Positions 1 to 10,112 of a DNA stretch of 45,287 nt are shown in pieces (position 1 is the stretch's first letter; each line of letters opens with the position of its first letter). Below the pieces are notes generated by a model. The model was not told the origin of the DNA, ran no database searches, and saw only the letters and a list, made by a program, of their open reading frames with translations. The stretch lies in the NCBI GenBank assembly GCA_030180075.1, contig JASNJN010000514.1, forward strand, positions 1 to 45,287. The letters are read 5' to 3'. The stretch comes from Mikrocytos mackini. Its lineage: Eukaryota; Endomyxa; Ascetosporea; Mikrocytida; Mikrocytiidae. A program made the position numbers and the translations under genes.

Positions 1-296
1 AACATAAGTCATTTTCGGCTTAAAATAATCAACAAAAATTTCGATCATTGGCTTGGAAAAAGCCTTCCTTATTTTATATGTAACAAATAGGATAAAATCA
101 AGTTGAACAATATATGCAGAAANNNNTTATTAATTAATTTAAGCCCACTGCTTTGCTTAATATTCTCAAGGAGCAACATAAGTCATTTTCGGCTTAAAAT
201 AATCAACAAAAATTTCGATCATTGGCTTGGAAAAAGCCTTCCTTATTTTATATGTAACAAATAGGATAAAATCAAGTTGAACAATATATGCAGAAA
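1..296. repeat. 122-bp direct duplication flanking an assembly gap
   Basis: Bases 1-122 recur identically at 175-296. Between them lie four Ns (123-126) and about 48 bases of unrelated AT-rich sequence. An exact repeat abutting an N run is typical of a scaffolding or gap-fill artefact, although a genuine tandem duplication is possible. No coding sequence is visible in it. Confidence 0.85.
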
Positions 297-1320
297 CAAA
301 CAATAAATATTTTATTAAAAATCGTAAGCTTATATTTGGTGTTGTTTATAATTTTAAAAGTCAAATATGTTACCATTTTCAAGTGAAAACTATATTTGGG
401 TTAATACACTAAATCATTCATATTTCTTTATTTAGCCATGCTTAATTATTAATAATCATTCATGTTTTACCACATCTCATTGTGGTTGTTGCCACTAATT
501 CATTATTAAAATATTTTCCTTTGTTTTATTCTAATGAACTGCAAAAGTTTGAAAGTTTAAAATAACCTTTTTATTTTTAGGTTATCCAATCATGACTTAA
601 ATAGATTGATGTTTTAATTATAAATTCAATCGTAGAGCCAAATGGTCGTATTCTTTAAAAACAACCCCCAAGTTCAATATATATATTTATTCATTTTAAT
701 CTCTATAATAATTCTTTTGGCTCAGCTATACGTTAGTTATATGGGATCTGGTTAAGACTTTTTATATTAAAAAGTAACAATTATGTTTTTCTAATCCACC
801 TTTTACATCAATGTTATATTTGGAAACTTTTATGTTGTGTGTTTTAAGTATATCCAATATGTACCATTTGGAAACGGTTTTTATGATCACCAATATCGTA
901 GAGAATTATATTATTTGTCATATTGTTACGACTCTTCGAACATGATTTAATATCTATTTAAAGCAAGCTTGTTTTCTAAATAAAATTACTACATTGTTTA
1001 TATTTTAATGAATGTAGATAAATCTTTAATCAGTAGTTCGTATTTATATTTGACAAAATACGAGAACCTTGATATTTTATTAATTTTCATTAATTTTATG
1101 GATTTACAACTTTTGGATACATTCGGTTTTCCTATAATTTAAAGGTGTTTACTCCATAGACAATATTTACTAGCCCACGTTGTCGTACTTTCTTGATTGA
1201 CGAGTTCATTTGGCTTATATTTATAGATTAAAAATGGTTTGACAAATTTTAGTTTGGATATGTCAGTTAAAACTTNNNTTNAGTATTGAGCCTAANCTTT
1301 CCTNGNCGATAGTTCATATG
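297..1320. other. AT-rich gene-free stretch
   Basis: I see no open frame of useful length and no RNA gene here. Scattered Ns at about 1276-1306 mark poor sequence just before the pogo-like element. Nothing else is supported. Confidence 0.6.
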
Positions 1321-1969
1321 CAGTGAACACTCGATACAACAGAGTTTTGTAATATTCAAGATTTTTGTTTGTTATACGCGAAAATTTGTTATATGAGGAG
1401 TAGTTCTTGGTAAAATTTTCTATACATGCCGAGGTACAAATTTATATCATACTTTAAATGTGGTGTTCATATGTATTAACATTTATTAAAACATAATTAA
1501 TTTTTGAAAAGTGAAAAAAGCTTTTTAAACCACTCAATATGATATTTCTATGTTAATTTCAAAATTGATTTCACCAAAAAAGTAATTTTTCAAAAATAAT
1601 TTGTTAATGGACTTCGAAATTTCTTTAAAATGCCATATTATATCTTAGAAACCATACCAAATAAAACAAACCATTTACCATCAAAAATTTTCAGCAAATT
1701 TCACATATTTGGAAAAAATTCCGTGTTGTTTGTTAGATTAAAATTTCATTAGTAAATTTGAAAAGGATTATATTTTTGTGAATTCCCATAACATTAAATT
1801 TAGTCACACTTATACAAAAACATAATTTCTACAAAAAATGTGGGAAAATATTATTATTGACGAAATTTTTTTCGAACAATTTGGTAGAGAATTGGTGAAA
1901 TTTTTCAAATTTTTGTTTGTACTACGTGAGTTTGTTGTAGTTTTTGTTTGTTATAGAGAGGTTTGACTG
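1321..1969. mobile_element. pogo/Tigger-like non-autonomous element (MITE)
   Basis: The left end reads CAGTGAACACTCGATACAAC. The reverse complement of the right end reads CAGTCAAACCTCTCTATAAC, so the termini form imperfect inverted repeats starting with CAGT. This matches pogo/Tigger-type ends known from animals. A TA follows the right end. The roughly 650-bp interior has no transposase frame. Related terminal sequence recurs alone at 6374-6435. Confidence 0.6.
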
Positions 1970-2524
1970 TATTTGAATCAACACCTTTAATTTATGAACC
2001 ATATTTATCAATTGTATTGTTTATTTTTCATATAGCAAAATATATTGGTCAAAAATCGACTTTTAATTTTTTGAAAAGTTAAATTAGAAAAAACTGGGGA
2101 ACTATCCAGGGGCGTCTTAACTTCATAATGGGTCTTATTTTGTTTATTTTGTTCTAATATGTCCCCTATACTATTTATAGAATATGGAAGTCCCTACAAA
2201 AAAATTAATTCCCTTATCTAATAGGTGCTCCGCTTCGCACAAAAAGTAAAAATCGCATGAAATATTACAAGAAAATTTATACATTCTAACGCAATATTAT
2301 GGCAAAAAAATCATTTTAAAAATTTGAATGGAAATATTTTGCTTTTACCAGTGATGTTCGCAAAGGCATAAAAGATAATTTGGTCTGACGTGTCACTCTG
2401 CTGACACGTCACTTGAGAAATGCGGCAATAAAAAGAAAATATTAAATATTTAAAGAAAACCAACATGTCATTTAATTCTAACAACCGCAACTTCAATGGC
2501 TCCTGGAGAGGGAGGGGATATAAC
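1970..2524. other. gene-free AT-rich stretch
   Basis: No coding frame stands out. A short frame on the minus strand around 2311-2496 has no recognisable motif and was not called. Confidence 0.5.
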
Positions 2525-2876
2525 TAGTGTTCGCAAAACGGTTAACCGAAAAATCCGGAAAACGGATATTTTTATAGCAAACGGTTCCCGGTTTTTATGA
2601 TATCAAGATTTCCTTTATAAAGTGGTTAACCGAAAGATTTCGAATATCGAATAGTTCAAGAAAAACGGATATCGTTTCGATATCACACATATGAATATTT
2701 TATTTATAGGAAACTTTTGTTTAGATATATATTAAGTCGATATTTCTATTTCTAGATAACCAATGTTGTTCTGGGGAATATTTATGTCTTATTTTACGGA
2801 TAAGCAAAATTTAATTATTTATATCTGACCAATTCGAATAGTTCCGGTATTCGACCCAAAATATTCGATCCCGGAT
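2525..2876. repeat. cluster of palindromic GGTTAACCG / ATTCGAAT-type repeats
   Basis: Several short palindromic units occur within 350 bp: CGGTTAACCG at about 2539, GGTTAACCG at about 2623, and multiple GATATC and TTCGAAT variants up to about 2870. Dense subterminal palindromes of this kind occur in non-autonomous DNA transposons of the hAT or piggyBac type, but I cannot delimit both ends here. Confidence 0.4.
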
Positions 2877-3638
2877 ATGCGATCGAAACGGTTAATTACA
2901 AACTCTAGATATAACTATCCCAGGTATGCGCGACACAGCAACTTGAGCTCAAGCCGAAGTTCATACCGGACACAACAAAATCAGGGTTGGTTTCGTCATC
3001 AGAACGACAATACAGAGCGCATGAGAAGTGGTATGCAATCGGGATACCATCTACAAGCACAGGGGATCCCCAATTACGGTTACGTTCCTGATCAAAACGA
3101 TAACAGGTTTTTGGAGGACTCCTTAGGAATTAATAATCCAAACGAGTCTCGTAATGATTCGCTCAGTTTCTCCTTGATCGCCGATGACAAGAACAGTCCC
3201 AAAATAAAGATACGCAGACTTTACGAGGATCAGCGGCGTACTGTCGATTTTCGAAAATGGTTGATAACCTTCAACAGCATTCGAGAAGAAAATCACTGGG
3301 ACGACGGAAAATGCAGAGCAATGCTGTTAGGATGCTTGTCCATGGAACTATCTGAGAAAGTGCCTGATACAGCAGATAAAGCGTCAGATGTAGTAAAGTA
3401 CCTACATCAAATGTTATATCCCCGTGAAGATTTATATTACTATGAAGGGCAGACACAGTCGCTTAACTGCCGGGACTATAAATCTGTCGGAGATTACGGA
3501 AAAGCTATGACGGAATTGGTGGTACGAGCCAATGCATGCCAAGATGAACATAATGCCTTCACACCCCGGGAGATTTTCAGATGTTTTCTTTTTGGGCTCA
3601 CCGACGATATGAAAAGGTGTATTCTTAGTTATGATTAG
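2877..3638 (+). pseudogene. gag-like retroelement reading frame, interrupted at its 3' end
   Basis: A 253-residue frame begins at an ATG. The N-terminal ~100 residues are rich in Arg, Ser, Gln and Asn. The region from about 105 to 250 resembles retrotransposon Gag capsid domains, with a Trp- and Leu-rich helical pattern, a WLITF motif, and ARAN and FLFGL segments. Codon use is less AT-biased than in the window's native genes, consistent with mobile DNA. The frame stops exactly where a TIR element begins near 3633. After that element (from 6195) the same flanking word AGTTAT resumes and the frame stays open for about 17 more codons. No zinc knuckle, protease or reverse transcriptase is visible nearby. 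The retroelement assignment rests on pattern recognition only. Confidence 0.5.
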
Positions 3639-5558
3639 GGCAACCAAAATAGCATTATTAGCACTTATAAAATCGAGTTTTGATATAAAATAAGCATTTG
3701 TAATCACTGTTTAATTCACCAAATAAATCATTTTAATATTGATTTATATATTAAATATTTTGTTGAATTGAAAATCTAGGATGATCTGAAATAAGTTTCG
3801 ATATTATTTCGAATATTCAAGNAATTTAATCAATATATACGAAGTTTAAAATGATACTTAAGAGAATTCCCAATCTTTTATTTCAGACGACAAATATTCA
3901 TTGTGTATTTAAATATTTTCATTGAATTCTGTTCATACAAATATAATTAATATAAATAATTTTATTAATTATTAAATTCCACCTATCAAGATCACTCTTG
4001 TTTTTGATATATACAGTTTATACACATTTAATTGGATTTCATTGTTTTTAGTATAAATATAAATTCTTGTACTGATTTAAAGTTGCCGGATTATTTTATC
4101 TTATTTTTAATTAACATCTCATGTATAATTTTCTTTAATTACATCATAATAAATATATTATTGTATAAAATCATTAACTTTTCTTGACATAATATTTAAT
4201 ATTATGGAATAGCTAAAAGAGCTTAGTATAAAAGGTAAGAATTGCATTTTAAATAATTTTATTTTATCGGCAGTATTTGGTTTAGATTCGAAATAATCAG
4301 TTCATAAAATGCTATTTGTCATAATAGTTGACAACAGTCATCGAATGCTTCTGAATAGCTCGAATTGATTTGAGAAACATAGTATGAATATACATGTGTT
4401 AATGTAATTATATCGTTTTAACAATATTTATAACCGTGTAATATAATTTGGAATAAATAATCAAATTACTTATTGTTTGTTTATCATATGTTTATAAATA
4501 AATACATTTATATTTTTGGATTTTAAATCAACATCTTAATTAGCATCAAATCTTTAAAATATCTAAATAGAGATAATTACGGTTTTGTTGATACTTTGTT
4601 TGGATATGTATCTATTAGAACTAAATATGCATTTCTTAGCGGGCAAATATTTGAAAAACATGACAAGCGTTGGATTTAAATTAGTAATATATAATTAATC
4701 TTATATGATTTTTAATTTAAAAATTCCCTGGATATAAAACATAAAATTTTTTGTTGAATCCAGAGATTGTTTGAAATTAAAAGCCTCAAAATTTTTGCCA
4801 TATAATTTTCAAACATTCATAAATATGTTGCTAATGTTTCTTAATAAATGACATCTAATTCGAAAATTTAATTTAAAATGTTCTTGATTACGCAAAATTA
4901 TTTAATTACATTTATAACTGTTAATACTAGCCTTTATCTTTCATTTGATTGATTTATAATATTATTAGATCATATTTAAGAAGTGTGGAATTAAACCAAA
5001 TTTTTAAAAAATAAAAAAATTTTTTAAAGCATATTTATTCGGTCTTAAAAGCTCTAGGTGTATATATACTTCAACAACATATATAATCAATTTTATACAA
5101 ACTCATATAAGGTCAATTGAACGGATAGTTTCCTTGAAAATAATATTTCATTACTATATTTTTGATCGAAGCACGTTTTTGGTGCATAATAAGCAAACAC
5201 GTCTTTTTAAGCATTTCTATCTCGTTCAGAAGCACTCGAAAAAAAATTTTAATACTAAAAATAACGTTATTGGGCTATAAGGTTAAATATAAGTAAAAAT
5301 AATTTTCAGCATTTTGGTTGCCCTAAATATTATCCTATAACTAGGTGTAATCGCGATTAATAAGTGCGAAGCATAGGAACACCTTAAAGCTTTAAAAGAT
5401 TTTTAATTTTGACACTAATTAAAATATTTTGATATAACTTCGTTATTCAAAATAATATTATAAATGTTTAACAAATAGTACAACACATTTTAACTAAAAA
5501 TCAGTGTTAAAAAAAGTTAGCTGAATTCTTCAAAAATAACGAGAAAAATCATGTTATT

Positions 5559-5770
5559 TTAACACTTTACCTACCGCAGGGGTCAATATGACCCATAGGC
5601 CTTTCCGGTAAATCACCATATGGGTCACATTGACCCATAGTTTCGAAGATTATCGGACCATATGGGTCTATATGACCCATGAAATGCCATCCTTTGGAGA
5701 CGGTATGGGTCATAATGACCCAAACCACTTTCCATTAAAATACTGGATGGGTCATTATGACATAACATAT
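5559..5770. repeat. piggyBac-like terminal region with GGGTCA...TGACCC palindromes
   Basis: It starts with TTAACACTTTACCTACCG, followed by about five spaced copies of an inverted word built on ATGGGTCAATATGACCCAT. The TTAA start and the consensus closely resemble the element at 20021-20509. No matching right end ending in TTAA is clear, so this is probably a solo or truncated terminus. Confidence 0.55.
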
Positions 5771-5875
5771 ATTATAGGAACTAACTTTTCATAAAAAATG
5801 TTTATTTTATTTCATAAATGTTAACATGTATATTATATCACTAGTTAATCATTTGGTATTTATTTAGGAATATAT

Positions 5876-6170
5876 AAATCACCCAGTTTTATTTTATAAG
5901 TGATTTTTTATTTTAAAATTTTAAATTCTTAGAAAGTATGAAGACTCGTAGTAATACTTCCATAGAGCCTCCCAAAAACAAACAATTTACAGACAACACT
6001 AAAACCTCCAAAATCCAAGCCCAACTTCGTTACAAATGCAATCAATGCACTGAGGAACTAAAGACTTACAAATCAAAACAGTCGCTATATAACCATGTCA
6101 GTAAGAAACACAAACCTCAATTTAAAATTTTAAAATAAAAAATCACTTATAAAATAAAACTGGGTGATTT
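5876..6170. mobile_element. zinc-finger cassette with perfect 50-bp terminal inverted repeats
   Basis: Bases 5876-5925 and 6121-6170 are perfect reverse complements over 50 bp, beginning AAATCACCCAGTTTTATTTT. They enclose one 66-codon gene. The inner part of the left repeat contains AAAATTTTAAA, the same motif that precedes many native start codons in this window, so the repeat may supply the promoter. The gene's stop codon lies inside the right repeat. The flanks TATATA and ATTnTT give no clear target duplication, and an N at 6174 abuts the right edge. Confidence 0.7.
5938..6138 (+). CDS. 66-residue single zinc-finger protein
   Basis: The start ATG lies 12 bp inside the left inverted repeat's inner edge and is preceded by the AAAATTTTAAA start-site motif. 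The protein has a polar, Lys/Thr-rich N-terminus of about 30 residues. A zinc-finger-like unit follows with CNQC, then Tyr, then LYNHVSKKH. The Cys-to-His spacing is about 15 residues, longer than the usual 12 in classical C2H2 fingers. It ends with a short basic tail. One finger plus basic flanks suggests DNA binding. No transposase is present, so a role in mobilising the cassette is only inferred. The base composition of this frame is less AT-rich than its surroundings. Confidence 0.6.
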   Translation: MKTRSNTSIEPPKNKQFTDNTKTSKIQAQLRYKCNQCTEELKTYKSKQSLYNHVSKKHKPQFKILK

Positions 6171-6373
6171 AATNTTCAGCATTTTGGTTGCCCTAGTTAT
6201 AGCGTAGTGCAAAATCATGGAAATGTTGTCATTTATACTCTTGAATAAATAAAAATTTATCATAATTTTGAGATCCATGGATTACATCTGGTTTATAATT
6301 AAGAAATACATAAAATATTCATTTATGGTTTTCCAAAATTCTGGTCGTATCGCGACAAAATCCCAAACTACAC

Positions 6374-6435
6374 GTAAGATTTACAAAACCTGAAAAAAAA
6401 CGGGACTTTGTAAATCTTATCGAGGTTTGACTGTA
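6374..6435. mobile_element. solo pogo-like terminus with inner hairpin
   Basis: The reverse complement of the right edge reads TACAGTCAAACCTCGATAAG, a typical pogo/Tigger-type end also seen at 1321-1969. GTAAGATTTACAAA (6374) pairs with TTTGTAAATCTTAT (6407) as a short stem-loop. No partner end or transposase is visible. Confidence 0.45.
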
Positions 6436-7039
6436 CATATAAAACCACGATAAAACGTTTTAACCACAGAGTTCGGATAAAATATGGCAATGAACAAAAT
6501 TTACAGGTATTTCAAAACTATGTTGTAATTTGCCTAACACTAGAATGTTGCTCACCTAAAGAACTTAATAAAACAATGTATAAGCGATTAATTTGGGGTA
6601 AATTCAATATTTTCACGATCCTGTATCATTTACATGGCATATTTTGTAGGAAATCACTCGAATTTTTGTTGCCTTAAAACGGCCCCATAACGACCTATAT
6701 TTTATTTCAGAAACTTTTAACATGTTTGTGATAATACCTAGACCAGTGATGCCTGTTTTCTCGGAATTTTCATCGCCAAAGTAACAAAATAGACATTAAG
6801 ATACCATATTTTTAAACATTATCACCCGGGTCCAAGAATATCACGAATCCACTATAACTGTGTTATTTACGAGCTGGTTATACATATGATACCGTGGATT
6901 TGTTTTAATTTAAGGAAAATAAAATTCGGGTGATTTACTATAAAATATGCTTAATGTATCATTTTCAGGGCCCCAGGAGCACTTAAACGGTAAAATATTT
7001 TTAATTAAATTGGACCAAACCCCCTAAAAATATTTATAA
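6436..7039. other. gene-free stretch
   Basis: Neither strand gives a convincing coding frame, and no RNA gene signature is seen. Confidence 0.5.
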
Positions 7040-7405
7040 TAGAGGTTGGACACTTGCAAAATGAGCGAATATTCGAAGCACGATTTTCCAAGTAGACGAA
7101 TATTCGAATAATCTTCGGAATTTTGAAATGTCTAAATATGCTGAAATTGTTTTAATAAATTTATTTTAAATATTGATTTCGTCATTCTGGTTTTAAAAAC
7201 TAAATTTTGCGTGTCTTTTTTTAATTAAACTCCAAAATTATATTTTTTACATCAAAATAATTAACGAATATTCGAATATTTTAAAAAATTTTTTGCAAAA
7301 ATTGAAATTATTTTCAAACAATATTCGGAAAACGAATATCAGAAATTCGATTTTTGGCGAATATTCGAAATTTTTCAAAACGAATATTCGTAAGTCCAAT
7401 CTCTA
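7040..7405. mobile_element. hAT-like MITE rich in CGAATATTCG palindromes
   Basis: The left end TAGAGGTTGGACACTTGC and the reverse complement of the right end, TAGAGATTGGACTTACG, are imperfect inverted repeats starting with TAGAG, as in many hAT elements. The interior holds at least five copies of the palindrome CGAATATTCG (for example near 7065, 7094, 7264, 7359 and 7381). I do not see a clear 8-bp target duplication, partly because a separate palindrome overlaps the right edge. Confidence 0.55.
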
Positions 7406-7535
7406 ATTGTGATTTATGAATTCTTCCAAATTTCTTAAACTTGAATGATTTCAGAAATAGAAGTTTGTAAACATCTATTTCTGAAATCATTCAAGTTTAA
7501 GAAATTTGGAAGAATTCATAAATCACAATTAGAGA
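7400..7535. repeat. perfect 62-bp inverted repeat with 12-nt loop
   Basis: Bases 7400-7461 are the exact reverse complement of 7474-7535, separated by 12 nt that are themselves nearly palindromic. Transcribed, it would form a very stable hairpin. It overlaps the right end of the hAT-like MITE by six bases. It may be a fold-back insertion or a cloning/assembly fold-back artefact. Confidence 0.85.
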
Positions 7536-7813
7536 TTATCATTCCACAAACCATAAATTAACAGTAATAGCCCGAAAAGAACAAAATTTTTTTTCAAAAA
7601 ATTACAGCCCAAATATCGGGACAGACAAAATCCCGGTCTATGTATTTTGACAAAAAATATTTTACTATTTTAATATTTACATATAAATAAACCAATTTAG
7701 TTAATTACTATCTATTCCATATAATATTTTGTTTCAATAAATACGTCTTAATACAAACTAAAAACTATTGAAATTATTCTGAATTTACTAATGTATTTAA
7801 TTATTATCTCTCA

Positions 7814-9645
7814 TTAATGCTGACCCGGGTCTAACTTTGCTTGGTCGCCCTGGTTTTTTTTCTTTTGTATATAGTTATTAAATATTTTCTTTTTAATAAT
7901 GCTACTTTCTGTGTATGCAATGTGTTTACATTTGTATTCCTTTAAAAAGATGGAACAACTACAAATAATATCATACTGGTGTGTAAGCTGAGCTGGGTTG
8001 TAGCTCACTACTGGTATGGAAATGTATCGTATAAACTCTTCAAATTCTTTCAAACGAGTCAAATTATTGCGTACCGAGACAACAAAATTCTTAGTTTCGT
8101 CGCTAATTGTATTTTCACTGATAATATAACTCATAGAATTCCATTGATCCTCAATTTGTACTACGTTCATTTCTATTTCCTCCTTTGGGTAGATAATGTT
8201 AGATTGAAAAAGACATTTTTTTTCTTTGTTTTCAGTGTAATATTTATTCGATTCCGTTATTATTATTTCGCTCAGAATTTCTAACATTTCCAAAATTGTA
8301 CGCTTTTCCCTAAATGTATATTTAGTTTTTATCACGTTGTTGAATGCTTCTAAACCGTTATTTGTACTTGGGACAAAAAGATCATATCCCTCGTACCAGT
8401 TTACAAAATTGTCAACAAAGTTATTTTTAAAATAACTTGTAAAGGTATCATACTTTCTTCACTATATTTATCTATTAATAGATCGCATCCTCTATAAAAA
8501 ATCTCTTTCGTCGTACTCAATTGTAGTACGGAAACATCTTTCATTATACATGTCTGTTCTTCTTTACTTAACCCTTTCACTTTGGAATCGAGAGTTTTCC
8601 TTCTGTGAAACCAGCAATGAACATTTTTTCTCATTCCAAATGTATCATTGAAGGCTGTTATTTCCGCATTACAACAATCGGTAATGGAAACGGAAGGATC
8701 GACTTTCATATTCTTACTACGGCATACTTCAATGAATCTTGACATTGCCCATTTAAAGTCTTCAGTTCTCTCAGTTTCCAGTATTCCCACACCATGTAAG
8801 TGGAACTTGCGGTCCAGGTCTGTAGTTCCGAACACAACAACTGGGAAGCCTACCTTTAGAAGCTTATGGGTGGTATCCGAATGAAACACCAATTTATCAC
8901 CATGGCTTTCAATAAGTGCCGTACTCGTACAGAAGATTCTTGTATTCCCAAACTGGGCGACCTTTATGATAGGCCGGCATTTGTCATGCCTTGGTGTTTC
9001 TTTATGCTTGTAGTCAATGGCCATAAGCAAATCGGCCCTTTCTAGTATGTCCATGGCTGTCACTTTATCTTGTTGAAAAGCATTCTTCTTATATGCTTTG
9101 AGTACATTAGAAATAGTACTCTCCGTCGTCCTCATTCCTTCAGACTCAAGATACAGCCGTATAGTCCTTGGTTTTCTTATACCGCTCTTGAAAAGACTTA
9201 TCATTTTCTCTCTAGTTATCTTGCCCTGACTTAACCTGCATGACGATAAGTGTTCTCCAAATGTGCTGATAATGTACTCATCCTTTCTATTTAGGAATGA
9301 GTTTGAGATTTCAACGCGCATGTGACATCTGTGGGTCCTATTTTTGCATCTATATATAGCAAGCCCGCCATACCTTGAAGACCTCGTTTCATGGGAAGTC
9401 ATCTGTATTTTAAGATGATCTACAAAGATACTAAGATCTTCACTTCGAATATTCTCTATCTTGAACCGCTGGCCTCCTGTATTGACCATTTTAACAAGAA
9501 TCAGATCAACTCCACTAGGATGTACTTGAATTACTTCTTCGTTATTTTCGGAATTGCTTATGTCCTTCTCTAATTTCTCATCATCTTCTGATGTCTCTGC
9601 GTCGCTCTCAGGTATTTTTTCTGGGTACCAATCGTTTAAGTCCAT
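7814..9645 (-). pseudogene. MULE transposase (Mutator-like, with SWIM finger), frameshifted
   Basis: The upstream frame (9645 to 8401, 414 codons) has an acidic N-terminus, then a Cys/His DNA-binding region (CKNRTHRC ... H ... C, residues ~100-140). The MULE catalytic domain follows, with Asp in HSDTT (~254), Asp in ITDCCNAE (~320) and the CWFHRRK motif (~345). A second frame (about 8460 to 7814) continues with the MULE-typical PSTNNGLEAFN segment and a C-terminal SWIM zinc finger, CSCSIFLKEYKCKHIA. The two frames differ in phase and join near 8455-8465, so one frameshift breaks the gene or reflects a sequence error. Base composition is less AT-rich than in native genes. I could not find terminal inverted repeats for it. 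Confidence 0.8.
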
Positions 9646-10036
9646 TATATTTTTTTGTGGAAATCATATCGCAAATACAAACCCTATTATATCCTTTATG
9701 GGACAATTTTATTAGTTATGTCGTTATGTGGCTAGTTTTTATACGAACGGTTTATGAAACTGCAAATAACACGTTTGAAAACATACATACCTGGCTCGAT
9801 ATCTTATCCATGCCACACATAACTCAATTTGAAGCAAATTGACAAACCACAGCGATTTTTCAAATTTTAGATCATAAAACACCTTATCCAAGCATACCGC
9901 CTATTTTAAATACATTTGTCGAATTTATATACAAAATGCCCAAATTTACAACAAAATGCCCTTTTATCAAACAAAATATTAAATTTCGTGTGAAATCACC
10001 CAAAACTCACACAAATTAAACTCAGAGCCGTTTCTG
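9646..10036. other. non-coding stretch downstream of the MULE start side
   Basis: No convincing gene is present. A short direct repeat of ACAAAATGCCC occurs at about 9932 and 9951. Confidence 0.45.
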
Positions 10037-10066
10037 AAATTTAAATTTTTAAATTTACAAATTTTG
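10037..10066 (+). promoter_or_regulatory. AAATTTTTAAATTT-type start-site motif of a decayed gene
   Basis: AAATTTAAATTTTTAAATTT occurs about 50-75 bp upstream of the ATG at 10113. It matches the motif before Nup98, GlnRS and other intact genes, which supports the idea that the following broken frame was once a native gene. Confidence 0.45.
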
Positions 10067-10112
10067 ATTTATAAAACATACCCCGCCTTTTTGAAAACTA
10101 CGGATAACAACA

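Larger units (their letters stand above)
3633..6194. mobile_element. 2.6-kb TIR element inserted in the gag-like frame, with nested insertions
   Basis: The left end carries AGGGCAACCAAAAT (from 3637) and the right end its inverse, ATTTTGGTTGCCCT (to 6194). TAGTTAT precedes the left end (3626-3632) and follows the right end (6194-6200), a plausible 7-bp target duplication. A second copy of the right terminus, TTTTCAGCATTTTGGTTGCC, lies internally at 5303-5322. This suggests that 5325-6172 was added to a shorter element or that the junction with the N at 6174 is misassembled. No transposase is visible in 3640-5300, which is very AT-rich. Confidence 0.55.

Noticed and set aside
2311-2496. Minus-strand frame
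   Set aside because: Short, no motif, no start-site motif, in transposon-rich DNA.
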